Origin: Bog-473 sp963791455
GTDB taxonomy: Bacteria; Actinomycetota; Acidimicrobiia; Acidimicrobiales; RAAP-2
Assembly (NCBI GenBank): GCA_963791455.1
Contig: CAWBSM010000004.1
Coordinates: forward strand, 806,001-870,000
Direction: 5' to 3'
DNA: 64,000 bases
Shown: piece after piece, positions 45,619 through 54,983 of the stretch
Numbering within the stretch: the first letter of the stretch is position 1
Layout of the letters: each line of letters opens with the position of its first letter
The notes under the pieces: generated by a model
Told to the model about the DNA's origin: nothing
What the model saw: the letters and a program-made list of their open reading frames with translations, nothing else
The model's database searches: none
Translations under genes and position numbers: made by a program

Positions 45619-47034
45619 GTGACGGACGTTGTCGTGTTGGGTGGAGGACCCGCCGGGTTGGCCGCCGCGATCCTCCTGGCCGGACAGGACCTGGACGTCG
45701 TGGTCCTCGACCGGGACGACGGCCCGCCCAGCGAGACCGAGGAGGCGTGGGAGAACTGGTCTAGGCGGAGTGTCGGACAGTTCAGGCTCGTGCACTACCT
45801 GCAGCCGGCGGGCCGGACGCTCATCGAAGAGCACCTGCCGGCCGTGTTCGACGAACTGGAGGCGGTGGGCGCTCTCAGGTTCAATGCCGCCGCGGCAGCC
45901 GCGCGCCTGTTGCCGGACGCGGCAGGCCAGGACCTCGACCTGAGCCGGTTCGAGACGCTCACGACGTGTCGGCGTCCGCTCATTGAGTTGGCGTACGCCG
46001 CCGCGGCAGGGAAGACACCCGGAATAGACGTCCGTTACGGCTGCGCGGCCGCGGCCCTCGCCACAGGAACCAGCGTGTTGCCCGGCGTGCCGCACGTCAC
46101 CGGGGTGGTCACCGAGTCGGGCGAGACGATCCCGGCCCGGGTCGTGGTCGACGCGGCCGGGCGACGCTCACCCCTCTCCTCCATGATCGAAGCCGTGGGT
46201 GGCCGCCGGCCCCAGGAACACGCCTTTGAGGCGGGCTTCGTCTACAACACGCAGTACTACCGGAGCTCACAACTACCGGAGCCGCGTGACGACCTGCTGT
46301 GCGCCATAGGTTCGATCTCGATCCTGACCATTCCGGGCGACGACGGATGGTGGTCGGTGACCCTCTATCACTCACCGAAGGACAAGCAGATGCGCAAGGT
46401 CCGCAACGCCAAGACCTTCGAACGTGTCTTGCAGTCGTTGCCCAACCACGCGCACTGGACGGAGGGCGAACCACAAGGCGACATCTTCTCCATGGCCGCC
46501 ACCGCGAACACGACACGTGAGTTCGTCGTCGACGGGATTCCATGCGCCACGGGGATCGTGCCACTCGGCGACGCTTGGGGATTCACCAACCCGTCCATCG
46601 GGCGGGGCATCACGCTGGGGCTGATGCACGTCGTAGAAATGGCACCGGCAATCGCCGAGCACGTCGATGACCCACGCCGCCTCGTCGGAGAGTGGGAGCG
46701 CCGGACCAATGACCGGCCGGCGCGATGGCACGACTCGACCGTCAACTTCGATCGCCTTCGTGCGCCCCAGGTCGATGCGTTCATGCAGGGCCTCGACGAC
46801 CCCTTCGACACCTCGGATCCGAGCGTGGCCGGGCCGCGTGCCTTCGCGTCGGCGGCACACTACGACCCCCAGGTCCTTCAGTGGTACTTCGAGGTCATTG
46901 CCTGCCACAGCCTGCCCGACGAAGTCATCGCCCGCGAAGGGGTTCTCGACCGGATTCTCGAGGTGGCATTGTCGAACCCGCCCTATTCATCGCCCGGACC
47001 GAACCGGGCTGAACTTGAGGAGCTGCTCGCCTGA
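45619..47034 (+). CDS. FAD-dependent oxidoreductase / monooxygenase-like flavoprotein
   Basis: 471 residues. Dinucleotide-binding motif VVVLGGGPAGLAAAILLAGQ at the N-terminus, a second FAD region VVVDAAGRRSPL, and the late motif IVPLGDAWGFTNPSIGRGIT (GD motif of p-hydroxybenzoate-hydroxylase-like enzymes). The GTG at 45619 is preferred (GAAAGG 8 bases upstream) over the in-frame GTG at 45610. It lies one base before the alpha/beta hydrolase start. Function could be hydroxylation of an aromatic or lipid acid; not specified by sequence. Confidence 0.85.
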   Translation: MTDVVVLGGGPAGLAAAILLAGQDLDVVVLDRDDGPPSETEEAWENWSRRSVGQFRLVHYLQPAGRTLIEEHLPAVFDELEAVGALRFNAAAAAARLLPDAAGQDLDLSRFETLTTCRRPLIELAYAAAAGKTPGIDVRYGCAAAALATGTSVLPGVPHVTGVVTESGETIPARVVVDAAGRRSPLSSMIEAVGGRRPQEHAFEAGFVYNTQYYRSSQLPEPRDDLLCAIGSISILTIPGDDGWWSVTLYHSPKDKQMRKVRNAKTFERVLQSLPNHAHWTEGEPQGDIFSMAATANTTREFVVDGIPCATGIVPLGDAWGFTNPSIGRGITLGLMHVVEMAPAIAEHVDDPRRLVGEWERRTNDRPARWHDSTVNFDRLRAPQVDAFMQGLDDPFDTSDPSVAGPRAFASAAHYDPQVLQWYFEVIACHSLPDEVIAREGVLDRILEVALSNPPYSSPGPNRAELEELLA

Positions 47035-47035
47035 C

Positions 47036-47788
47036 GTGTCTGAGACCCGAGCCGTGTTCGTACACGGGAATCCCGAGACGTCCGCCATCTGGGGACCGCT
47101 CCTGGCTGAGTTGCAGCATCCGGATACGGTCACGCTGTGTCCGCCCGGCTTCGGCGCCGGGGTTCCTGACGGATTCGGGGCCACCGCCGACGAATATGCG
47201 GCGTGGCTCGTGTCGGAACTCGAGGAGCAGGGAGCTCCGATCGATCTGGTCGGCCACGACTGGGGTGGCGGCCATGTCATCCGCGTGGCAATGGAGCGAC
47301 CAGACCTGATCCGATCGTGGGCAATGGACATCGCCGGGTGCTTCGCCCCTGACTACGTGTGGCACGACATGGCTCAAGTGTGGCAATCACCGGAAGCGGG
47401 CGAGGAGTCCGTCGCCGGCATGGCCTCCTTGCCCGTAGGAGACCGGGCGACGATGTTCGAGTCACTCGGGATGACGCCCGAGATCGCCCGCGCGGTAGCG
47501 GAAGCAAACGACAATGCCATGGGCCGTTGCATCCTCTCCCTCTACCGGTCGGCCTCCCAACCGGCCATGGCTCGCCTTGGAGAGAAGCTCAGCGCCGCGG
47601 CGGCCCGCCCCGGCCTGGTGATCATCCCGACTGAGGACGGATACACGGGCGGCGAAGCGCGGGCTCGCTGGTCGGCGGAGCAAGCCAAGGCGGATGTTGC
47701 CGTTCTGCAGGGCCTCGGTCACTGGTGGATGATGCAGGATCCTGCCGCCGGCGCCGCTGCGCTGCGAACGTTCTGGAGCTCCCTATGA
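47036..47788 (+). CDS. Alpha/beta hydrolase with aspartate nucleophile (epoxide hydrolase / dehalogenase type)
   Basis: 250 residues from a GTG one base after the flavoprotein stop. HG oxyanion motif VFVHGNPET and the nucleophile elbow LVGHDWGG with Asp75 in place of the usual serine, as in epoxide hydrolases and haloalkane dehalogenases. The charge-relay His is in GLGHWWMMQDP. Together with the flavoprotein this suggests epoxidation or hydroxylation followed by hydrolysis, but the substrate is unknown. Confidence 0.85.
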   Translation: MSETRAVFVHGNPETSAIWGPLLAELQHPDTVTLCPPGFGAGVPDGFGATADEYAAWLVSELEEQGAPIDLVGHDWGGGHVIRVAMERPDLIRSWAMDIAGCFAPDYVWHDMAQVWQSPEAGEESVAGMASLPVGDRATMFESLGMTPEIARAVAEANDNAMGRCILSLYRSASQPAMARLGEKLSAAAARPGLVIIPTEDGYTGGEARARWSAEQAKADVAVLQGLGHWWMMQDPAAGAAALRTFWSSL

Positions 47789-48096
47789 CCTATGAGAGGC
47801 TTCTGCCTCGGCTGGGGGCCGCAGTATTTCCTTCTGCTGAAGTTGAACGCCTTTTCCAACCGTTCCAACGGCTTGATCCGCGCCGCGCGGTCTACAAGGA
47901 CGGCCACGGGCTCGGACTCTCCATCGTCCGTGCCATCGCCTCTGCACACGACGCCTCCATCACGGCCGGTCCGATGCCCGATGGCGGACTGTCGGTCAGG
48001 GTGAGTTTCCCTTCGCGCTCGGTCTCTGAGCGATCAACCCAACGCAACGAATACACCACGGAGAAAGAGTTCGCTGCCCTCGGGCCGATCGATTAA
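47785..48096 (+). pseudogene. Truncated histidine-kinase ATPase domain remnant
   Basis: 103 codons from an ATG that overlaps the hydrolase stop (ATGA). Residues about 19-75 match the end of a HATPase_c domain: F-box VERLFQPFQRLD, then G2-box DGHGLGLSIVRAIASAHDAS and the final strand GGLSVRVSFP. The H-box, N-box and G1-box are missing, and the upstream DNA is the unrelated hydrolase gene. The tail after SFP is not kinase-like. Most likely a fragment left by recombination; it could still be expressed. Confidence 0.65.
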
Positions 48097-48262
48097 GGGT
48101 GCTTGACCAAGACCGCGACAATCGGTCCCCCATCCGGCCGGTGGGCGGCGTTGCCAGGGCGATCAGCCGGTGTAGCATCACGTTTGACAGTTGCCCTAGA
48201 CCTCGGTGACCTGAGAAATGGTCCGGCGTTCCTCATGAACTCTCGGACGAGAAGGGATCACC

Positions 48263-49237
48263 GTGGTGGGTACCATCGTTGACACGTCGGTTGACCGGGT
48301 GTCGAGGTCGACTCCGATCCCGTCAGGTGCCCGCATTGTCACGGCATTGCTGGTTGCCAGTCCACTTCTCGGGTTGGCATGTCTGGTGCCGTTCATCTCA
48401 GGGAACCTTTTGAACGTCGACGACGTTGTGATCGCGGCGGCGCTGTATCTCTTCACCGGGTTTGGGATCTCGGTTGGATTTCACCGGCTGCTGACACATC
48501 GGAGCTTCAAGGCGAAGAGGGCACTCAAGATCGTGTGCGCGGTGGCCGGTTCCATGGCCCTCGAGGGGTCGGCAATAAGTTGGGTGGCCATCCATCGCCG
48601 GCATCACATGTTCGGGGACCAGCCAGGAGATCCCCACTCTCCGCACCGCTTCGGACCCGGTGGCGTCGGGACGCTGAAGGGGTTCGTGTGGGCCCATGCC
48701 GGCTGGTTGTTCGCAATGGACCCCACAGATACCAAGCGATTCGCTCCAGACCTCCATCGGGACCGGGACTTCGTCGTGATCGATCGGCTGTTTCCGCTGC
48801 TCGCCGTCGCTTCACTCGCTCTCCCGTTCTTCATCGGGTGGGCGCTCGTTGGAACCCTCTTCGGTGCACTCAGTGCGCTCCTCTGGGCCGGCCTCGTCAG
48901 GATGGCGCTCCTCCATCACGTCACGTGGAGCGTCAACTCGGTTTGCCACCTGTGGGGTCGAAGACCGTTCGCAACGCACGACTACAGCACCAATGTCGCA
49001 GTCCTGTCCCTCCTCTCCTTCGGTGAGAGCTGGCATAACTTCCACCACGCCTCGCCATCCTCGGCCCGTCATGGTGTGCTGCCCCACCAACATGACCTCT
49101 CGGCGCGATTGATCTCATTGTTTGAACGAATTGGGTGGGCGACGAAGGTGCGGTGGCCAAATCCGGCTCAGATCGTCGCCCTCCTACAACCTGGACCCGT
49201 GGAAGAGCCGATGGCGAGTCGTCCGGTCGGGTCCTAG
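48263..49237 (+). CDS. Fatty acid desaturase (delta-9 acyl-CoA desaturase type)
   Basis: 324 residues with all three histidine boxes: HRLLTH (74-79), HRRHH (111-115) and HNFHH (258-262), plus membrane helices. It introduces a cis double bond into a saturated acyl chain, adjusting membrane fluidity. It starts with GTG preceded by AGAAGGGA. A TTGACA hexamer at 48184-48189 may be the -35 of its promoter, with a poor -10 (TGACCT at 48207). It is followed at 36 bases by a GAF-ANTAR gene. Confidence 0.95.
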   Translation: MVGTIVDTSVDRVSRSTPIPSGARIVTALLVASPLLGLACLVPFISGNLLNVDDVVIAAALYLFTGFGISVGFHRLLTHRSFKAKRALKIVCAVAGSMALEGSAISWVAIHRRHHMFGDQPGDPHSPHRFGPGGVGTLKGFVWAHAGWLFAMDPTDTKRFAPDLHRDRDFVVIDRLFPLLAVASLALPFFIGWALVGTLFGALSALLWAGLVRMALLHHVTWSVNSVCHLWGRRPFATHDYSTNVAVLSLLSFGESWHNFHHASPSSARHGVLPHQHDLSARLISLFERIGWATKVRWPNPAQIVALLQPGPVEEPMASRPVGS

Positions 49238-49273
49238 GGATCCCCACCCGAGCTCGCGGGCAAGCGGCTCAGC

Positions 49274-49966
49274 GTGAACGTGGCGGAACGGTTCTTGGCC
49301 GATGTCATCGACAGATCGGGTGACCAGGCGCCCACTTTGGACCTCATCTGCCGTGTCTGTTGTGACCTACTGCCAGTCACGATGGCATCGCTCGTACTGA
49401 TGGGTGAGCAAGGAGTCGAGGGGATCACCGGGGCATCCGACCCCCTGGCAGCCGCCATTCAGAACGAGGAGTTCACTCTTGGCGAAGGCCCGGCGGCCGA
49501 AGTTCGCCGGCAAGGACGGCCGGTCCTGGTCTCGGATCTGAGACACGCAGCGAGGGATTGGCCACAATTCGTTCCGGCCGTCGAGCGACTCGGTGTCGGG
49601 GCCATCTACGCCATTCCACTTCGGATCGGAGCAGTTGACCTTGGCGTCCTGGTTCTCGGCGGCGCAACGCCCAAAGTCCTGACCGGTCAGGAGCTCGCCG
49701 ACTCGTTGTTTCTCGGAGATCTGGTCAGTCGGCTGGTCCTCGATCTGCAGGCAGGGGTCACGTCGGAGTCATTGGCCTGGGCGCTTGACGCAACCGACTC
49801 CCGGACGGTGGTGCATCAAGCCACCGGGATGATCGCCGCCCAGCTCAACGTCGGTGTGGCCGAGGCACTCGTGCGGCTCCGGGCGAACGCTTTCGCAACC
49901 GATCGCCCGATCGATCAGGTGGCCACCGAGGTCGTGGCTGGTCGGCGGCGCTTCGAGCAGCTCTAA
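49274..49966 (+). CDS. GAF-ANTAR protein, copy 1 (predicted RNA-binding antiterminator)
   Basis: 230 residues from a GTG. The N-terminal GAF domain (about 10-160) carries LGEGPAAEVRRQGRPVLVSD and IPLRIGAVDLGVLVLG. The C-terminal ANTAR domain (about 175-230: VVHQATGMIAAQLNVGVAEA, LVRLRANAFA) is the RNA hairpin-binding helical fold. Such proteins sense a ligand or redox state and allow read-through of terminators. Paired with a second at 50066. Confidence 0.88.
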   Translation: MNVAERFLADVIDRSGDQAPTLDLICRVCCDLLPVTMASLVLMGEQGVEGITGASDPLAAAIQNEEFTLGEGPAAEVRRQGRPVLVSDLRHAARDWPQFVPAVERLGVGAIYAIPLRIGAVDLGVLVLGGATPKVLTGQELADSLFLGDLVSRLVLDLQAGVTSESLAWALDATDSRTVVHQATGMIAAQLNVGVAEALVRLRANAFATDRPIDQVATEVVAGRRRFEQL

Positions 49967-50065
49967 TCCCAGTCCGGGCCCTGGGCTGACGATCGCCATG
50001 CGAGAGACGAATATTGTGTCCATTGGCTCCCCGAACCTTGCCGCGACCAGCCAGGAGCGTGAAGC

Positions 50066-50848
50066 TTGGACAGTCGAGACGAATGGCTTGCTCGGACCTT
50101 TGTCGAACTCGCCGACACCCTGGTGGCGGACTTCGACCTCATCGAGTTTCTGTCGATGCTGGCCGACCGCTGTGTGGAACTACTCGGCTCCGCCGAGGTC
50201 GGGTTGGCTCTGGCTGGCGCCCGCGGCCTGCAAATGATGGCCTCCTCGAGCGAGCGAATGCGGGTGACGGAGCTGTTGGAGGTCCAATTGGAAGAGGGGC
50301 CGTGCTTCGACTGCTATCGCATGGGACTGCCCGTTTTGAACCAGCAGCTCGCGTCCGCCGACGGTCGATGGCCGCGTTTTGCTCCGAAGGCGCGCGAGAG
50401 CGGATTCCAGACGGTCCACGCCGTGCCACTGCGCCTCCGCGATGAGGTGATCGGCGCGATGAACGTATTCGACACCTCGCTCCGTGACATGACGCAGATC
50501 GAATCGAATCTGCTCAGGGCGTTTGCTGACGCCGCCACCATCGGCATTCTCCAGGAACGGACGGTGAAGCATCAGAGCGACCTTTCAATCCAACTCCAGG
50601 GCGCTCTCAACTCCCGGATCGCCGTGGAGCAGGCAAAGGGGATCGTGGCCGAGCGGTTGAAGGTTGACATGGACACTGCGTTCGGAATGATCCGCAGCCA
50701 TGCCCGGAACCACGGCATACTGCTGAGTGCGGTTGCTGGCGCTCTGGTTCGGGGTTCGCTCGGTGCGGCCGAGCTCGCCGCACCATCGAAGGGGCACAGC
50801 GAAGTGCGCGGGGGGACCGCAGAGCGGCAAGAGGGTCTGCCCGACTGA
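50066..50848 (+). CDS. GAF-ANTAR protein, copy 2 (predicted RNA-binding antiterminator)
   Basis: 260 residues from a TTG with AGGAG 10 bases upstream. GAF domain about 10-165 (EEGPCFDCYRMGLPVLNQQL, VPLRLRDEVIGAMNVFD), then ANTAR (LNSRIAVEQAKGIVAERLKV, DMDTAFGMIRSHARNHG). It is only distantly similar to the copy at 49274, so the pair is not a recent duplication. A basic, low-complexity tail ends the protein. Confidence 0.88.
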   Translation: MDSRDEWLARTFVELADTLVADFDLIEFLSMLADRCVELLGSAEVGLALAGARGLQMMASSSERMRVTELLEVQLEEGPCFDCYRMGLPVLNQQLASADGRWPRFAPKARESGFQTVHAVPLRLRDEVIGAMNVFDTSLRDMTQIESNLLRAFADAATIGILQERTVKHQSDLSIQLQGALNSRIAVEQAKGIVAERLKVDMDTAFGMIRSHARNHGILLSAVAGALVRGSLGAAELAAPSKGHSEVRGGTAERQEGLPD

Positions 50849-50918
50849 GTTGCTGGCCTCGATGCCCGGTTTGCTCGCTCCAACCCAGAGCGAATCGATA
50901 AGACGATAGGTTGGTGAC

Positions 50919-51581
50919 GTGTGCTTCTCCCCCGAAGGCGATCTTGCCGGGGGACTGGTGGTAACCGCCATCGGTATCGACGCGTGCCGGCAGCTCCACG
51001 GACGGAGCAATCTCCTCCTGTTCGCGACCGTGCCGCTGGTGCTGGGGATTCATCAGCTCGATGAATCCCTCGTTTGGTGGGGGCTCGAGGGACCTGTTCC
51101 GTCCTCGATCGGACGGGTCGCGATGTGGATCTACTTGTTGATCGCCATGGTGGTCGTACCCATCCTCGTACCTCTCTCGATCTGGAAACTTGAACCGACA
51201 TCACGGCGACGATGGATCGTTGCCCCCTTTTTGGGCCTCGGCATCGGCGTCGCGACCGTCCTACTGATCACGATGCTGCATGGCCCGGTCTCGGTGAGGC
51301 TGGGCGCACACCATCTTGCTTATAGCATCGGACTACATAATGGGATCCTGATTGTCGGTCTCTACGTGATTGCCACCTGTGGAGCGCTCCTCTGCTCGGG
51401 CTACCGGGACATCGTGATTTTCGGCGTTGCGAATTTGCTCGCAGTGGTCGTTTTGGCTCGCCTCACCGCTGATGGATTTGCGTCGCTCTGGTGCTTTTAT
51501 GCAGCGATTGCCAGCGGGTTCATCTCGCTTCACATGCGCCTCGGGAGATCGCACCGAGCGATGCCCTACGCCCTGAGCTGA
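50919..51581 (+). CDS. DUF6629-like integral membrane protein
   Basis: 220 residues from a GTG. N-terminus CFSPEGDLAGGLVVTAIGID, then HQLDESLVWWGLEG, helices such as IYLLIAMVVVPILVPLSIW, LGIGVATVLLITMLHGP, and the C-terminal FASLWCFYAAIASGFISLHM. The CFS-x-E start and HQ-x(3)-WWG motif match a family of actinobacterial membrane proteins of unknown function (recalled as DUF6629). It may be co-transcribed with the GAF-ANTAR pair. Confidence 0.78.
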   Translation: MCFSPEGDLAGGLVVTAIGIDACRQLHGRSNLLLFATVPLVLGIHQLDESLVWWGLEGPVPSSIGRVAMWIYLLIAMVVVPILVPLSIWKLEPTSRRRWIVAPFLGLGIGVATVLLITMLHGPVSVRLGAHHLAYSIGLHNGILIVGLYVIATCGALLCSGYRDIVIFGVANLLAVVVLARLTADGFASLWCFYAAIASGFISLHMRLGRSHRAMPYALS

Positions 51582-51665
51582 CACGTTCGAACCCAGTCAG
51601 CGGATCGCCACTCCTCCTCGTCGCCGCGACTTCACTCGCGATCATCGCCTCGACGTTCCCGCTCC

Positions 51666-53732
51666 TCAATTGACCGCGACCCGGACCCGGCTGAGGTTCT
51701 GCGAACGGGCGAATGGGCTGCTGGGATCGCCCTCCCGTTGGGAGGCGACGCGTAAGGCCGGGAAGTAGGTGCCCGGGCTGGTGAAGGCGTGGGTGGCAGT
51801 CAGGCGGACGGTCTCAGAGGTCGGATCGTCGAGCGCCACGGCGTCCGGATACGTGCCCACGCCCTCGAAGTCCCACTTCGCCGACACCACTGTGCCGGGG
51901 GCGGGCGGCACTTCGATCCGTGCCGTGAAGGAGACGACTTCGCCCACCGCGACCTCGGCGCGCTCGCGGCCGTTCACCGCGAGATGGACCACGGGTTGGA
52001 TCCCCTTGCGTTCTGCCGCCGACGCCGGCACGTGCACCTGTCCGTCCTGCACCCGGTATGCGCTGGTAGGCGGCGGGACGATGCCGTCCTCGACCCATGC
52101 GCTCAGCTCACGTAACGCGTACTGCACCGTGCCGGAGTAGGCGATGGCGTGGGTCTGTTGCCTCTCAGTCGTCGGGTCGGTGTGGTTCGCGTTCTCGACG
52201 TACCAGAGCCGATACTTTTCGTCGACGCGCGGACCCTCGAAAGCCTCGACTTTTTTCCGGTACCAGTCGGCCTGCCACGGAAGAGCGTCGCCGTCCTGCA
52301 GGCACTCGACCACGATCATCTTCCCGTTGAAGCTACCGGTCGGGATCTGACCGGTAGCGCCGAGGGTTCCCGCCGTGCCGATGTCCACCTCTCGCTGAGG
52401 GTACCTCGCCGTGCCGTCGGCCTTCCGGAAGTAGTCGTAGACGTCGGGGTAGTCAAAATCGGGATTGGCAGGCGGGAATTGATGGCGGTGGTAGGTCTGC
52501 AGCGCAAGAAACCTCGAATTGTCGATCCGGACCTCGTCGCCGGCCCGGATGCTCTCGACGACGGAGGGATTGGCCGTGATGTCAATCGTGTCGTTGACCG
52601 ATTCGAACACGAGGCCGATTTGACCTTTGCCGTCCGAGGCCACGCGGCCGAGCGAGGCGGTCTTGCCCGCGGCCGCTCCGCTCGTGATGATCACATCAGC
52701 ACCGGTGAGATCACCCGTGGGGACGCTCGACAACTTGAGTTGTCCCCCGCGATCGCGCATCACATCGACAACGGTCGCCTCGTGCTGGATGCGCGCCGCG
52801 CGGACCGAGGACGTCGGGTCGGTACCGAGGTAGCCGGGACGGCTCCAGAAATCGTCGAGATAGGTCGGGTCCAACACCGGCACATAGCTGGCAACCAGGA
52901 CCAGTGGCCCTCCGCCCTGGGGGACGTAATTGAACCAAGCCTGGGGCGGGAACCCGGTCCGAGTGGCCTCCTCGAGCGCGGTGTGCTCCTCGTCGTTCAG
53001 CCCGGCGTAGGGGTCACCGCTTCCACCCGGCTCGATCGCGTCGATGATCGACGGCCACTTGTCCTTCAGCACCCGGAGGGCGTTGACCCGCACCGTGAAA
53101 CAATTGGGGATGGATTGCGGCGAGCCCATGACATAGGGAACGAACCCGTCCCACACACCGCTCGTCATCTCCGCGCTGGTAACCGTTTGATACGCGCCCC
53201 CGCTTCCGCCATAGAGATAGCCGTAGGTACGATGCGGGCCGTACATGTCGGCCGCCACGACTCGGGAGAACTTCGCGGCCGCAGCGTTCACACGGTAACC
53301 TCGAATCGTCGTGTCAAACCGGCCGCTGGCCCCGTCCTCCGCTGTACGAGGGTTGTCACGGCCGCCCATGTTCGTCTGCACCGAATAACCGCCACTCGCA
53401 AGGGCGAACGCGACGTTGCGTGCTGTAGCCTCCTCGCCGGCGAGCAACTGATGGGTCGCCTGGAAGAAGCGACCTTGGTACTCATCGTGCGGCGGTAAAC
53501 AGAACGAGAACTTCGCGTCGGTGCCCGTGAACCCTCCGTGGAGATAGAGATGGCGTGCCTTGACGGGCTCGGCGAGGGCGTGCTGGGTCGTGATAGCGCC
53601 GGGGAACACTGGGGCGTCTGCCGGCTCATCGCGCCACTCCCGGACATCGATGTACGGTTGATTGAAGCGCGGGTCCTCAGAGTTCGCGGTCACGAACAAA
53701 GCGCCGCGTTCGTCGGTCTTCAAGTTGGCCAT
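51666..53732 (-). CDS. Large alpha/beta-hydrolase-like protein with C-terminal PKD domain
   Basis: 688 residues. The middle resembles a tannase/feruloyl-esterase-type alpha/beta hydrolase: nucleophile elbow YLYGGSGGAY with Ser177, and a late ENANHTDPT region that could supply the catalytic histidine. Residues about 595-685 form a PKD-like domain (VAVGEVVSFTARIEV, AKWDFEGVGTYPDAV, HAFTSPGTYFPALRV). No signal peptide is visible, which is odd for a PKD protein. It probably hydrolyses an ester; the substrate is unknown. Next to an amidohydrolase on the same strand. Confidence 0.78.
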   Translation of the reverse strand: MANLKTDERGALFVTANSEDPRFNQPYIDVREWRDEPADAPVFPGAITTQHALAEPVKARHLYLHGGFTGTDAKFSFCLPPHDEYQGRFFQATHQLLAGEEATARNVAFALASGGYSVQTNMGGRDNPRTAEDGASGRFDTTIRGYRVNAAAAKFSRVVAADMYGPHRTYGYLYGGSGGAYQTVTSAEMTSGVWDGFVPYVMGSPQSIPNCFTVRVNALRVLKDKWPSIIDAIEPGGSGDPYAGLNDEEHTALEEATRTGFPPQAWFNYVPQGGGPLVLVASYVPVLDPTYLDDFWSRPGYLGTDPTSSVRAARIQHEATVVDVMRDRGGQLKLSSVPTGDLTGADVIITSGAAAGKTASLGRVASDGKGQIGLVFESVNDTIDITANPSVVESIRAGDEVRIDNSRFLALQTYHRHQFPPANPDFDYPDVYDYFRKADGTARYPQREVDIGTAGTLGATGQIPTGSFNGKMIVVECLQDGDALPWQADWYRKKVEAFEGPRVDEKYRLWYVENANHTDPTTERQQTHAIAYSGTVQYALRELSAWVEDGIVPPPTSAYRVQDGQVHVPASAAERKGIQPVVHLAVNGRERAEVAVGEVVSFTARIEVPPAPGTVVSAKWDFEGVGTYPDAVALDDPTSETVRLTATHAFTSPGTYFPALRVASQREGDPSSPFARSQNLSRVRVAVN

Positions 53733-53756
53733 TCTCAGCAGAGGCTCCTTCGAGGA

Positions 53757-54923
53757 TCAGGCGGTGCGTGCCCCGTGGAGAAGTTCGCGCATATTTTCGT
53801 AGAAGAATTTCGACCGATCGTCTTCGCTGGCACCCGCGAGTGCCTCGTCGAATTTCCTCAGCGGATCCCTGCCACCTTCTGGGTGCGGGAAGTCCGTCGA
53901 GAACATAAAGAGCTCGGCACCCGACTGCTCAATCATCCAATCCACCGGCTCCCCTGGGAATGGTGTGAACTTGAGATGCCGGCGCACGTATTCGGAGGGC
54001 GTCAACTCCAGTCGTTGGAGCGGCTCTTCCGTTCGGCGGAACGCCCGGATCCCGTAGTCGAGATGGCGCATCCACGACACCACCCAGCCCGCTCCTTGCT
54101 CTATGCAACCTCCACGTAGTTTCGGGAAGCGGTCGAAGAGACCGTCGTAGATCAGTGTCCCCAGAAATACTTCTGGGGAATGGGGAATCCCGAGGAAATC
54201 CTTCGACCGGACGTTCTCGCCACCTCCCAGGTGGTCGGGCACCGGCATCGCGTTGTTGTGAAAGGCGGGGTCGAGGAGCCTCCCGCCTCCCCCGACGTGC
54301 AGCACGAACGGCACGTTGGCTTCGCTGAGCACCTCCCAGAACCCGTGCAGGTCGGGGTGGGTGGGTGCTCGAGTGCCCGCGGCCGTTGACGGAACCATCA
54401 CCGCGGCGCAACCGGCCTCGATCGCTTCGACGGCCAGGCCGATGGCACGACTCGGGTCGACCAAGGGCACGAACGCCACCGGGAACAAACGCTTGTCCTC
54501 GGAGCAGAAGTTGACCATGGCTTTGTTCTGCGCGGAGCTACCCGCGTAGAGGCGGTCCTCGTCTTTGCCGACGAACCTCGCGGTGGCGAACGTCGCAAAC
54601 ACGAGCTGGCCATCGACGCCGAGCAGGTCCAGGACCCGGCTCCGCTCCCTCGGATCGAAGGCGCCCATGGCGTGCCAACCCTTGTCCTGCAGGAGGCGCT
54701 CTTCGGCCCGTTTCGCCACTTCGGTATCTGAACGCCGCGCCTCGGACTTGGCCACGGCATCGATGAGCACGGAGGCGAGACGATCACTCGTCACGTCGCG
54801 TAACCGATCCCTGAACTCGGGATCGACGAAATCGTCGAGGAAGTCACCCAGCTCCATGACATGGCTGTCGGCGTCGAGCACGCTTCGCTCCCCCACATAG
54901 GTCGTTGTCTCCACCGGGCCCAC
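53757..54923 (-). CDS. Amidohydrolase family 2, paralogue of the 5013 gene
   Basis: 388 residues from a GTG at 54923 with GGTAGGTGAG just upstream; the ATG at 54944 is possible but abuts the operator and has no ribosome site. N-terminal metal motif LDADSHVMELG, then FVLHVGGGG and FSTDFPHPEGGRD, as in the protein at 5013. TIM-barrel hydrolase or decarboxylase of unknown substrate. Divergent from a TetR regulator that probably controls it. Confidence 0.87.
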   Translation of the reverse strand: MGPVETTTYVGERSVLDADSHVMELGDFLDDFVDPEFRDRLRDVTSDRLASVLIDAVAKSEARRSDTEVAKRAEERLLQDKGWHAMGAFDPRERSRVLDLLGVDGQLVFATFATARFVGKDEDRLYAGSSAQNKAMVNFCSEDKRLFPVAFVPLVDPSRAIGLAVEAIEAGCAAVMVPSTAAGTRAPTHPDLHGFWEVLSEANVPFVLHVGGGGRLLDPAFHNNAMPVPDHLGGGENVRSKDFLGIPHSPEVFLGTLIYDGLFDRFPKLRGGCIEQGAGWVVSWMRHLDYGIRAFRRTEEPLQRLELTPSEYVRRHLKFTPFPGEPVDWMIEQSGAELFMFSTDFPHPEGGRDPLRKFDEALAGASEDDRSKFFYENMRELLHGARTA

Positions 54924-54946
54924 GCGCTCACCTACCTTCCGCATAG

Positions 54947-54972
54947 GTGACAAACTGTCACTAACTCGTGAC
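54947..54972. promoter_or_regulatory. Overlapping palindromes, candidate TetR operator
   Basis: GTGACA-AAC-TGTCAC (54947-54961) is a perfect 6-base-arm palindrome; GTCAC-TAACTC-GTGAC (54957-54972) overlaps it. The repeats fill the gap between the divergent amidohydrolase and tetR starts, so one operator probably controls both. Confidence 0.65.
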
Positions 54973-54983
54973 ACCATGACACC

